From: Betaproteobacteria bacterium
Lineage (GTDB): Bacteria; Pseudomonadota; Gammaproteobacteria; Burkholderiales; Ga0077523
Length of the DNA: 64,000 bases
Assembly: GCA_016713305.1 (NCBI GenBank)
Contig: JADJPK010000031.1
Location: 62,001-126,000 of the forward strand
Direction of reading: 5' to 3'
The position numbers and the translations under genes were made by a program. Positions within the stretch are counted from its first letter, which is position 1. Every line of letters starts with the position of its first letter. A model generated the notes under the pieces. It was not told where the DNA came from. It was given only the letters and a program-made list of their open reading frames with translations, and ran no database searches. Below are positions 24,830 to 37,400 of the stretch, piece after piece.

Positions 24830-25366
24830 TTACGCGCGGCGAGAGATCCGCACGCCGGCCAGCAGCGCGAGCCCGCCGAGCAGCATCGCCCAGGTGCCGG
24901 GTTCCGGCACCGGAGCCGTGGCGCCGGTCCCGAGCGTGTTGAAGCTGTCGTCGAAGTGCTCGAACGGTTGCGATCCCACGGGGCCGGCTGCGAAGCGCTC
25001 GACCAGCACCTCGATGGTCGCGGGCAGCGGATCGCCCTGCGGGTCCGGCGTGCCGTCGGCGTTCAATATGGTCACGTGCCCGTCCGCCGCCAGCCCGGGA
25101 TCGGAAGGCGTGGCCTGGGCGAACCAGCCCACGGAGGACGACAGGACGTCCAGCGGGCTGTGGACGAGATGGTCGAAGGCGATGTCGACCGTCTGGTTGA
25201 GCGCCACGCCTGCCTGCACCACGTAGGTGTACTGCCAGAGGTCCTGGCCGTTCTGGTCGGCGATGTCGGTGGCGCTGTAGAGCACCGTGACGGCCGCACC
25301 GGAACCGGCCGCCGCAACGGAAAGCGCACAGCCGGCAAGGGCCTGCGCGATGAGTCTGGTTTTCAT
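24830..25366 (-). CDS. PEP-CTERM sorting-domain protein 1
   Basis: 178 residues from ATG 25366 with AGGAGACC upstream; the longer frame to 25453 is rejected because this start gives a standard signal peptide (MKTRLIAQALAGCALSVAAA). The mature domain is beta-rich (GQDLWQYTYVVQAGVALNQT, VDIAFDHLVHSPLDVLSSS). The C-terminus VPEPGTWAMLLGGLALLAGV plus RISRRA is a complete PEP-CTERM signal (PEP box, helix, basic tail) recognised by exosortase for surface processing. No exosortase gene is in the window. Confidence 0.9.
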   Translation of the reverse strand: MKTRLIAQALAGCALSVAAAGSGAAVTVLYSATDIADQNGQDLWQYTYVVQAGVALNQTVDIAFDHLVHSPLDVLSSSVGWFAQATPSDPGLAADGHVTILNADGTPDPQGDPLPATIEVLVERFAAGPVGSQPFEHFDDSFNTLGTGATAPVPEPGTWAMLLGGLALLAGVRISRRA

Positions 25367-25484
25367 GGTTGGTCTCCTGGGCCTGTGCGGCCTCGACGTT
25401 CTTGGTTGACGAAATCGCGCACCACTCCGCCGCTGGCGGGATGTTGCGCCCACTCATTGAAACTGATCAATAGCCGGGCCTGCC

Positions 25485-28400
25485 TCAACGCAACCACCTC
25501 AGCAGTCGCAGCGCCTGCCGGAAATCCTTTCGCCAGTCGACGGCCGAGTTGCCGGACAAGAGACTGTTCAGACGGACGCCGACCGACGCCGGCGTTTCGT
25601 CTTCCGCGGCCGCTCGAGTCGCGCTCGTGCCAAGCGACGTCGAGGGCCGGGCGACCTGCGGGACCAGCGGACGGGCAGCGGTTTCCGGGACCGCGGTGGC
25701 CTGCCCGGCAGCGACCATGGCGGCCGGATCGGGCGCTGCCGCCATCTGCATCGTCGTCTCCGGCGCGGCCAAGGGTGCCGGCGGCGCGGGCGGCGTCGGG
25801 AATGGGCCGAGGATGGTCTGCGCGCCTAGGATCAGCGTGGCGCCCGCTCCGACCGTCACCTGGCCGTTCTGCACGACAGGGGCGGAGAAGCGCAGGGTCC
25901 CGGAGGTCACCTCCACCGTGCCCGTGTTGGTGAGCGTCGAATTGAGGATCTCGAACGTCCCCGTTCCGGCGCTCTTCCGGATCACGCCGGTGTTGCCGAT
26001 GGTGAGCGTGCCCGGTGCGCTGGTGAAGTGCTGCCAAGCCGTATCGCCGCGGATGTCGAACGTGCCGGACACGTTCAGCGTGGCGGCGCCTTCCAGGTCG
26101 AGCAGGTCCCCGGTGCTTTCCTCGACGAGCGTACCGCGCACGTCCAGCGTGCGGGTACCCAGGAACTTGCGGCTGCCGCCGGCGAGGGTGAGGTCCGCAC
26201 CGGTGTCGATGCGCGTGGTGCCCCCGCCCGTCATGAAACCGGCCGTCCAGCGGCTGCCGGTGCCGGTGATCGTGAAGAGGCCGGTGCCGGTCAACGTTCC
26301 CAGCGGGCCCAGATTCAACCGTTCTGCCGTCACGGTGGTCCCGTTGACCGACAGCGTGCCGCCCAGGGAACCGCTCAGGTTTCGCAACGACAGCGTGCCG
26401 GCGCCCGTGGCCTTGGCGCCGTCGTTCCACGTCTGCGTGCCGTACAGGAACGCGATGTCGGTACCGCTGTCCGCCCGGAACTCGCCGATGCTGACGCCGC
26501 CGTCACCCCCGAACGCAAGCTGCCCGGCCTTCGCGTGCACGAGGCCGGTGTTGTTCAGGGCCGTGTGCAGGAACTCGAACTGGCCGGTGCCCGCGCTCTT
26601 GAGAAGGCTGCCGGTGTTGTTCACGACCAGCGTGCCGGGACCGCTCGAGTAGTCCTGCCACGCCGTGTCGACGCGGATGTCCATGGTGCCGGCGATGTTC
26701 AGCGTGGCCGCGCCCTCCAGATCGAGCAGATCGCCCGAACTGGATTCCACGAGCGTGCCTTGCACGTCGATCGTGCGGTTGCCGAGGTACTTTCTTGCGG
26801 GGCCGCTGACGGTCAGCACCGCGCCCGCCTCGATGCGGGTCGTGCCGCCTCCGGTCATGAATCCGCCCGTCCATTCGCTCTCGGTGCCGGTCAACGCGAC
26901 CGTGCCGGTGCCGGTCAGCGTGGCGAGCACACGCAGATCGAGACGGGGCACGTCGATGCGTGCAGCCGCCACGTCGAGCGTGGCGGCGAGGGATCCGGTC
27001 AGGTTGCGCAAGGCGATGATCCCGTCGCCCGTGACCGTCACGCCCTCGTTCCACACGTGCGTCCCGTACAGGAAGGCGATCTCGGTACCGGTCTCCGTGA
27101 CGTACTCGCCGTCGCTGCTGCTTGCTCCGCCCAAACCAATCGTGCCGGACTGCACCTCCACCCGGCCCGACTGGTTGAGCGTGGTGTGAAGAAATTCGAA
27201 CTGCCCGGCGCCCGCGCTCTTGCGGATGACCCCGGCGTCCGCGACGGTCAATGCCAGACTGCCGCTGGCGCTCGAGTAGTCCTGCCAGGCCGTGTCACCG
27301 CGGATGTCGAGGAGGCCCGAGAGGTTCAACGTTGCCGCACCCTCCAGGTCCAGCAGATCGCCCGTGCTCGATTCCACCAGTGTGCCCTGCAGATCGAGGA
27401 TGCGCGCACCCAGGTACTTGCGGTTGCCGCCGCTCAGGGTGAGATCCGCGTCGGCGAGAATCCGCGTCGTGCCGCCCCCGGTCATGAAGCCGGAGGTCCA
27501 CGTGCTGCCCGTTCCGGTGAGCGTTACTGTTGCGTTCCCCGTCAGCGTGCCGCCCGCCAGGTCGATGTGCGCCAGCTCGATGCCCGCATTCACAGTCAGC
27601 TCCGCGCCGCTCAGCAGGAGCCGCCCCGCGCCGGAGACGGCCGTGCCTTCGTTCCACCCGACGTCGCCAGAAGCCAGCTGGAGGACCGCACCCGAAGCGA
27701 GATCGATGCCGCCCGAGTTCGCGCCTCCGCGCACGAGCAAGAGCGTTCCCGCATCGAGATCCATCGTGCCCCGGTTGTCGAAGACCCACTCGAGTCGCGA
27801 TACCGTGGCGGAGGTCTTGCGGTACGTGCCCAGGTTCACGAACCTGGCCGGATCGCCGGCGAACCAGTCGCGCACGATCGTGTTGAACGCGTTGTCGTCG
27901 ACGAACGTGCCGTGGTTGGTGAAGGTCGCGGGCCCAGTGTAGAAGTCGTTGTTGTTGGCGCCGGTGGCGCCGCGCCAGGTCGTGGTGCCGTACGCGTGGA
28001 CCGAGCGTCCACCGGTGAGGGCCTTGTCGCCCGCGCCGGAGATCGCGAGATCGCCGCGGAAATGAATCGTGCCGGTGCCGTCCATGTTGCCGTCCGACCA
28101 CGTGGCCGCTCCTGCGACATCCACCACGCCGGATCCTTCGAGGAAGGCGTAGTTGGCCGTCTGCAAATAGGTTCCGACTTCGAGCGTGCCGTTGGCGGTG
28201 AGGGTGCCCCCGATGAGGGACAGTTGACCGGCGAACACGGTCGTCCCCGTATGGATCACGTTGGTGGTCGTATTGAAGGTGCCCGCCACTTCCAGGCGGC
28301 CGGTGCCGCTGACCGGCGTCCCCTCCAGCCTGTGTTCGCCGCCGCTCAGGCACAGCGTCGCGCCGGCATCGATGTCGATCGCGCCCTCGCCCGTCGTGCC

Positions 28401-31400
28401 ACCGCCGGACTGCAGACTCAGGATGCCGCCCTCCACCTCGATGCGGCCGGTGTTGCGGAATGCGATCTGCAGCGTGGAGGTGCTGCCGCCCAACTTCCTG
28501 TACGTGCCGCTGTTGTTGAAGACCAGCGGCTCGCCCGCATACCAGTCGCGCACGATCGTGTCGAACGCGTTGTCGTCGATCCACGTGCCGGCGTTGTTGA
28601 TCGTCCCGGGCCCGGTGTAGAAGTCGTTGGTATTGGCGACGGTGGCGCCGCGCCACGTCGTCGTCCCGAAAGTCTCGATGATCCGCCCGCCGCTCACGGC
28701 CTTGTCGCCCGCGCCGGAGATCGCGAGATCGCCGCGGAAGCGGATCGTGCCGGTGCCCTGCATGTTGCCGTCGGACCACGTGGCCGCGCCCGCGACGTCC
28801 ACCACGCCGGTGCCGTCGAGAAAGGCGTAGTTGGCCGACTGGGCGTAGCTCGCGGCGTTCAGCACGCCGTTGGCGAACAGCGTTCCACCGACGAGCGACA
28901 ACTGCCCGGCCAGCGTGGTCGTGCCCGTGTGGATCACGCTCGTGGTCGTGTTGAACGTGCCCGCGACCTGCAGCGTGCCGGGTCCGGTCACCACCGCATC
29001 TTCCAGATGGAACTCGCCGCCGCCGAAACGCAGCATGGCACCGGCCGCGATGTCGATCGCGCCCTCTGCGCCGGACACGCCACCGCTGTCGAGGCTCAGC
29101 ACGCCAGCCTCGACGCGAATCGTGCCGCGGGTGTCGAACTTCATCTGCAGCGTGCTGGTCCCCGCGCCGGTCTTGCGATAGGTGCCGGTGTTGTCGAACG
29201 TCGCCGCATCGCCCGCGTACCAGTCGCGGACGATGGTCGTCGCCACGTTGGCGTCGATCCACGTGCCCGCGTTGTGGATCGTGGCGGGGCCGGTGAAGAA
29301 GTCGTTGGTGTTGGCGGTAGTCGCGCCCGCCCAGGTAGTCGTACCCAGCGTGTTGACGACACGCCCGCCCGCGAGCACCTTCGAGGCTGCACCCGAGATC
29401 GAGAGATCCCCCAGGAACGAGAGCGTGCCCGTCCCGGTCACCGCGCCGCCGGTCCACGTGGAGTCTGCCGCGACATTGATCGATCCCGACCCGGTCAGCG
29501 TGCCGCCGGAGAGGGCGAGCGACTGCACGTCCAGCGAGCCGTCCACCGTCAGCGTGCCTCCGGCGAGTTCCAGCAAGCCATCCACGTTGCCGCCCGTGGG
29601 CGCATTGAATGCGCCGCCAGTGATCCGCAAACCGTCGTCGAGCCGGAGTTCACCCGCAACCGTCAACGCGCCGCCGGTCACCAAGAGCCTCGCTTCGCCG
29701 GTCAGCGTGGCGACCGTCACGGTGCCCGTGCGGAAGGTGATCCCGGCGCCTTCCGGCAGCCCTCCCACGAAGACATCGTCGTCCGCCGTGGGCACCGTGC
29801 CTTCGCTCCAGTTCGCGGCCACGTCCCAGAAGCCGCCGGCGGGGCCGATCCATTCGGTCGAGTAGTTCTGCACCGTGAACGCCGTCTCGACGGCGGCGGT
29901 TCCCAGCGGGTTCCCGGCACGATCGGTGATCGCGCCCGCCTCCAGCACGAAGCGATAGCTCCCCACGGCAGGCAACGGCGCCCAGGTCAACTGGACCTCC
30001 CGCCCCTGCTGACGGAACTGCACTTGCGGGTCAGGCACCGCGTTACCGTCCGGGCCGATCAGGCGGACGGTGGCGCCGTTCACGCTGGCCGCATCGAGCG
30101 CTTCGGAAAACAGCAGCGTGATGGACCGCAGGCTGCGGCTCTTCTCGTCGCCTTCTTCGATGCTGCTCTCGACGAGCGTGGGACCGAGGGTGTCCGGGAC
30201 CAGGGTCACCGTGACCGGCGGCGCAAGGCCGACGTTTCCACCGGTGTCCGTGGCGCGGACCTGCAGCGTCACCGTGGTGCGCCCGCCGTTGGCGGCCAGG
30301 GTAGGCAACTGTGCGGACAGTTCGAACGGGAAACCCGTGTCGGTACGGACCGCCAGGCCGTTCAGCAGCAATTCCACGGAGGCGACCTGCTGGTCGTCCG
30401 TGACCGTCACAGGCAGTTGCACGGTGCTGCCTTCCTGCACCTGGATGCCGTCGGCGAGCGGATCGACGTCCAGCGCGGCGCCGTCGGCAGACAGGACCGG
30501 CGCGAGCCCTTGCATGTCCGAACCGAGGTAGCTCACGATCTGCAGATCGGAGCGGCCCGCCGCGATGAAGGCCAGTCCGCCACCGATGGCGATGTCCGCA
30601 GGCGCGTCGCCAAGCGCAAAGCGCGCGATGCGCGTCTGCGTGTCCGAGAGGTCGCGCACGTTCATCACATCGACGGCCTGGATGAGACCGCTGGGCCCGG
30701 CGATGCGCCCGCCGGAAATCAGCAGTCCGGACCCGTTGGCGGCGAGCGTTCCCGTGACCACCGTGGGATCGTCCGCCCCGCTGATCAGGACCATGGCGGA
30801 GGGATTCGACACGTCGACGGTCGAGAACCCCTGGCTGCGGGCATCCGGCGCCGCGCCGACGTAGGCGACCCCGCCCCCCACGAACAGCGATGCGGGCGAG
30901 CCGGGAATGGAGATCGAACCGCGCCGGTCGAACGTGCCATCGCCGATGTCGTAGGCCGTCAGCGCGCGCGTGGCGTCGAGCGTGAAGAGCGTGTCTCCTT
31001 CGCGTTCCAGCGCGGCAATCCGCGACGAGGTCACCACTGCGGCCACCTTCTCGCCCGTGAGCAGGTCGTAGGCGCGCAGTTCGGTCCCTACGGCCGCGTA
31101 GATCACACCCTGATGCACTTCCACCTGGCTCGCGTTGATCGCGTGCGTCTCCAGCAGCCGCGGCGCCGAGATGTCCGAGATGTCCACGCGATGCAGACCG
31201 CCGGAACCCGACGCGATGGCCGCCACGCCCAGCGCGGCGTCGATGCTCACATCCACCGCATCGCCGGGCAGATCGATCTGTCCCACGAGAGTCGCAACGT
31301 TGTCCGGCGAGACGGTCGCGATGGCGAGTCCGTGCGTTCCCGTCGCCACGAACACGGTCTGCCCGGTGCCGCCGTCGAGCGGACCCGCAAGTTCCACCGC

Positions 31401-34400
31401 CTTGGCCTCGCCGGGCAGTGCCAGCGACCCGATGACACCCGTCCGCGCCACGCGCCCGTCCAGCGGATCCAGCCCCAGCGCGAGTTCGCGGAAGTCGTCG
31501 ATGCCGTCGCGGTCGCTGTCGGTATTGCCGGGTGCGAGACCGAGGATCGACTCGATTTCGTCCGTCAGTCCATCGCCGTCGGTGTCCGTGCCTTGGCTGC
31601 CACGGAACACGAGCGAACCGGTGATGTCCTTCTGCCCGCCGGAGGCAGGCGTGGTGCCCTGGCCCCGGGCCACGAGGCCGGTCGCGGGATCGAATATCAG
31701 GACCGTGTAGCGGCCGTCGGCCGGGCCGAAGAATTCGAAGCCGCCGTCGTCCTCGCTCACCAGCCGCACCACGCCCGCGCCGTCCGCCCCGGTCTGCAGC
31801 ATGACGTGGTCCGATCCCCAGTCCACGAGTTCGCCGGCCGCGATGCCGGTGCCGGAGACGGTGAGGCGGAGCAGCGGATGCAGCGGATCGTTCGTCGTCA
31901 GCTCGAAGACGCCTCGCTCCAGCCCCGCCTTGGACGCCGTGTAGCGAAGGCCGATGTCGAGGCTTGCGCCGGCCGCGAGCTGCAAGGGCGTCGTGGCCAG
32001 ATTGGCGGGCAGCCCCGTCAGCGAGAACTGGCCGCCGCCTTCGATCGTGCGCAGACCGGTGATCGTCAGCGGCGTCGCGCCGCGGTTCTCCAGCACGTAG
32101 GCCTGCGCCTGTTCGAGCACCGAACCGACCGCGAGGCCGCCCGCCGCGTTGTTCCGAGCTTCCAGCGCCGCATGGCCCGACGAGGTCTGTGCCGAACCGG
32201 AGAGCCGGTACTCCACCGTGCCGGCCGGTCCGTCCGTCTCGACGATCAGGCGCGCATCGAGATCGACGGGCGCGAGGGGATCGAAGGACAGCGTGAACGT
32301 CTGTCTCTCGCCGAACGCGATGACATTGCCTCCGGCGAACCCGGACAACCGGACCGCGCCGTCGCCATCGACGACACGGACCGATTTCACGACGAGGCCC
32401 TGGCTGCCGAAGTTGAGCAGATCGAACGACCGGGTCGTGGCCGATCCGCCCGGGCCATCCGCGATCAGCGCGCCGAGATCGATCTCGCCGAACACGGCAG
32501 CACCATCCTGCGTGTCCTGCAGCAGCGGAACAGGCACCTCCGCGACAGGCGTCGGAACCGGCAGCGGAATGTCGTCCGGGAGGTTGTCCTGCAGCTGACC
32601 GCCGGTCGCCTTGTAGCGGGTGACCAGCAGACTCAGCGCAGCATTCGCGTCGGCCGTCGTGTACTCGAGGTTGAGCGCCATGCGCAGCGTCGCTGCAGTG
32701 CTGTTCGTGAAGGTCTTGGTGCCGTCCGGATCGGTCCCCTGCGCCATGATGTCACCGGGGAAGATTCCGTTGGCGTGCACCAGCCCGAGCGTGTGCCCCG
32801 CTTCGTGGGCGATGTTCTCGGCCAGGGCATTCACCAGTTCGTCGTGCGAGGGTGTATCGAGGAGGTTGCCGGGCGACTCGTTGACCAGCGCCTCGTAGAC
32901 CGCGAACGCGTCGTGGTGCAGATAGCCGGGATGCCCTGCCCCCTCGTTGTTGATGTACGAATCCATCAGGAACATCCGCTGCGCGCTGCTCAGCCCGTTG
33001 TTCGTCTGGAAGACGTTCGCCACCAGGGGGGCGATCTCCAGGTCCAGCGGCGCCGCGCCGAGCGTCTGCGCCGCCGACGGATTGAACGGACGTGCGTTGG
33101 TGGCCTTTGCGTACGCCGCGATGGTTCGCGCGCTGATTGCCGGAGACTGCGCACCCACGACCGAGATTCCGTCGAAGCCCGCGTAGTACCGTCCGACACG
33201 CGCGATCACGTCGTTGATGACCTGCTGCCGGCCCGCCACTGTCTCCAGCTCGGGCACGACGCTGTCGTCCAGCGGATTGAGCACCGGCGTCTTCTCGATG
33301 AAGATGGAGAGCAGCATCGTGTCGAGACTCGAGCGGTCGACCGCGACCTGGTACGGCGCCGTGCCGACGCCGTTCAAGGCGATGCTGGTGCGGTTCGGTG
33401 CGCCACCGGGCGAACCGGGCGTGACGATCTGCAGCGAGGCGCCTGCGGAATGCACCGCGGACGGGTCGAACGTGAGGGTGACCCCGCCGCCGGAGAACGA
33501 CTCCTGGAAATCGGACGACCCCGACAGCGTGGCCGACACCGGCGCGGACGCGAATCCGGAGACGAACTGGATGTTCTTCGTGCGCGACACCGATCCGTCG
33601 GCGAGCGTGTCGGAGAACCGGATCGTCGTGTCCACCCGGTCGTCCGTCGCGTCGATGTACCGGCCCACGTGCGAGGTCTTCTCCTCCGTGGTCGAACGCG
33701 TGCTGCCGTTTTCGCCCTTGCCCGGTTCCACCAGGGTCTTGGCGATCTTGAAGGCGTTGGTGAAGAGCACGTTGGTGGCGAACGAGGCGATGCCCTTGCC
33801 GCCGGAGGGCGCGGTCACGTCGGCGAGCGGCAGGTTCTCGACGCCGAACTCGTAGGTGCGCGGGTCGCCCGCATTGAGCCGGATGCTGCCTCCCGTGATG
33901 GGCAGGAGGCTCCCTGCCGTCTCCTTGAGGTACGCGCCCGCATTGCCGTCCGGCTCGATGGTGATGACCAGGTACGGCTGCTGGTCCTCCGGCAGCAGGG
34001 GATCCCGCTCCGGCGCCTTGAAGGTCGCGAGCACGCGCGGGTCGGAGCCGTCGCCATCGCTGAAGTCCGTGTCGTCCGGCGGCAGGTTCATGCCGCCTTC
34101 GAAGTCGCCGGGGAGCAGCGCCGGAAGCAGCCCAGCGGACAAGCGGGAACCGCGCGGTGTCCAGCCGTGCCAGCCCGGCTTGGTGATGCCCTGCCCCGGA
34201 TCGGTGGTGATGGTGAGTCCGTCGGCGGACACGGTGGCCGTGCCTTCGATCACCAGCCGGCCGGTCGTGTGGTCGAACGAGAGGAAGTTGACCTTCTCCC
34301 CCGGCGCCGCGCCGAACGTGTTGGGCATGGTGAGCTGCAGCGGCGTGTTGAACGCCGCCACCCCCGGCGCCTGGATGGTGATGTCGAAGGTGTGCTGCAG

Positions 34401-37400
34401 CACGCCCGGCGGCAGCATGTCCCGCACGAGTTCGGGCGGCACGGTGCTGATGCCCACCTGGCCCGCATCGATCACGTTGCCGTGCTCGTCCACCAGGCTC
34501 CCGGCCTCCACGACCAGCTGCAGTTGCGCGCGCTGCGCTTCGCTCAGATTGGGGGCCGCCGCGGCGTCCACGCCGATCACCGTGTCCTGCGTCGCGCTCA
34601 CGTCCTGCAGGATCGATTCCGGCAGGCGTGGCAGGTAGACCTCGCGACGGTCGGCATTGGCCGCGCGCTCCTCGCGCGAACCCATCGTGCCCATCGCCGT
34701 GTTGACCGCACCGGCTTCCAGGACGAGATCCATCACCATCTCGGGCCAGAACGTTCCCGCCGGTGCATTGGTCGCGGTGCGCCCGTCGATGGCCAGCTTC
34801 ACGGTGCCTGCCGGCACGTCGAGCAGTTCAAAGTTGCCCTGGGCGTCGGTGTACACGAACCGGTCTTCCCGTCCGAGGATCCACACTTTCGCGTGCGCGA
34901 TCGGATTCAGGAACACGTCGTCGGCGGTATGGATCACGCCGTCCGGCCCGCGCCGCATGTCGTCGAAGGTCATGGGTTCGAGGTCCGCACCCGGATCGAC
35001 CACCTTGCCGACGAGGCTCGTACGGATCACGACCGGCGTGCCATCCGTGCCGGTCACGGTGGTCGGCGGAATCGAGGCAGTGCTCGCCGTGGTGAACCGA
35101 TACGTGAAGCCGCCGCCCGCCTGCCCGTTGCCGTCCGCATCGAGCAGCGAACCGTCGCTGGCCGCGCGGATCAGATCGCCGTTCACGTGCACGGTGATGA
35201 CCGCCCCGCCCGGCATGGGCGCATCGAAGAAGAGCCACGCGAAGCTGGCGTCCTTCGACGGCACGATCGTGGCGGCGAGCTTCTGCCCGCCCGGGCCGGT
35301 CGCGTAGAAGCTCTCTGCAGTAAGCGTGGACACATCCACCGCGCGCGAGAAGGTGATCTGCGGCCGGAACGTCACGCCCACGTCGTCGATGCCGGTGTCC
35401 GGCGTGGCACGCGTGATCGTGGCGAGCGGCCGTGCGGCCAGCGTGACGGATCGTTCCACCACCGTGTCGTTGCCCGCGGCGTCGGTCGCGACGACTCGCA
35501 GGACGTGCTCTCCCGCCGCGAGGTCGCCCAGCACGAGCGGCTCGTCGAACGCACCCGTCGCGATGTCGAACGCGAGCGGACGCTCGGTCTGACCACCGAG
35601 CGCATAGCGCAGGCTCACGATCGCGGAGCCCGTGCCATCCGCCGATCCGGCCATGCGCGACGCGGCGCTCACGGCACTGCCTTCCGCGAGATCGTTCAGC
35701 GTGACGACGGGCGCGCGGGTATCGAGAACCCACGCGGTCTCGACCGTCCGCACATTGCCCGCGAGGTCGGTGGCGGTCACCGAGAAGACGTGCGCTCCGT
35801 CCGCCGAGCCGTCGAGCGCGAGGGCAGACGTCACACTGAAGCGGCCCAGTCCATCGAGGGCGAGCGGCTGCGCGGTTCCGTTGTCGATGCGCCACTGCGC
35901 ACCGGCGACGCCGGACAGGTTGTCCAGCACCTGCCCGCCGAAGGTCGGGTTCGCCGCCACGACCGGCGCAACACCGGTGATCGCCACGGTCGGCCCCTGG
36001 GCATCCTCCACCGTCGCGAACCGCTCCAGCACCGCTTCTGCCACCTGACGTCCGAGCGCCTGCCCGATCTGATTGGTGAACTCGTAGTGGATGCCGCCGT
36101 AGACGCGGCTGCGCCCGGCTTCCTGCGCCGCTTCGGTGAAGCTGTCGAAATCGCGCGTCACCCCGGGCAGGGTCTCGCTGGTCGTGGAGAACGCCGTGTC
36201 ATCGCCGAACGTGGCGGCGAGGATGGCCGCGGCGGCCGCGCTGAAGGTGGAGTGCCCCGACGGGTACTCGGGATGCGCTGGCGTGATGAGCAGCGACTGC
36301 CACGCGGCATCCGCTTCCGTGGCTGCGTTGCCGTCCGTGTCGGCTTCGCGGATGGCCGTCTCCGGCCGCCACAGTCCGTAGGCGTACTTGGCGTCCCAGC
36401 ACGCGATGGCCGCGTCGGCGAGCGCCACGTTGAGTTGCGCGAACAGGCGCGCGTTGGCGGTGAGGCTCTGTCCTTCGGCGGCGGCGACCTGTGCCGCGAT
36501 CGCGTTCCAGTGTCCGGGCGGCGTGAAGCTGCCTTTTCCATCGGCCCAGAAGTGGGCGATCTGCGTCTGGTCTTCCGTGCGCGTGCTGTTGTCGGCACGG
36601 CCCAGCGCCTTGATCTCGTTGACCGACGCCGCGTAGGCCGCGGAATCCAGCGCCGGCGGCGGCCCGGGGCGGAACTGCCCGGGCGTATCGAGCACGAACG
36701 GCGTGACGTCCTGCCACTCCGGGTGATCGGGCACGTCGAACATCGGGCCGGTGGGCCGCCACAGACCGGGCGTCTCGCTGCCCGTGTACTCGACGAACGC
36801 TCCAGCGCCGTCGTCCGCACGCGCGGCGAGGATCGCGTCGGCGACCGCGATACCCAGCGCGATCCCGGCGTCCTCGGCGGCGCCGTCCGGCACGTCGCCG
36901 AGCTGCGCGGTCAACGCCGCATCGAATACCGCCTTCTGCGCTGGATACACGTGCGTCAGGATCCGATGTGCCGCCGTGGCCAGCGCCGCGGTGACATCCG
37001 CACCCGCGGCGCTCAGGCGGACGAGAAACGCCGGCGAGCCTTCGATGGCCGCCAGCGCGTCGTACTGGGCGAGGCTCAGCATTGCCAAGGTACGCGTGGC
37101 GACGGGCGGATCGGTCACGTCGAGCTGGATCGCGCGCAACGCGATCGCGTTCCACGCGAGCACGGCATCGGCCGAGGTCTCGGCCACGCGCGTGAGCGTG
37201 CGCGTGAGGGTCTGCGTGTTCCCGGCGATGTCGGTGACCGTCACCGCGATCGCGTTTTCGCCGAGGGCCAGGGCGACGCCCGGCAGCACGAACGTGCCGT
37301 CCCCGCCCGCGCGCGTTCGCAGCGGGCCCGTGAACACCATGGCACCTGCTTCGACCGTTCCACGCAGGACCACGCTCGCAGCGGCGGCCACGCCGTCGTC

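Noticed and set aside
25900..29415. Regular repeats considered as a possible CRISPR array.
   Set aside because: Units are 625-678 bp, in frame, and encode beta-helix-like protein repeats; there are no short direct repeats with spacers.
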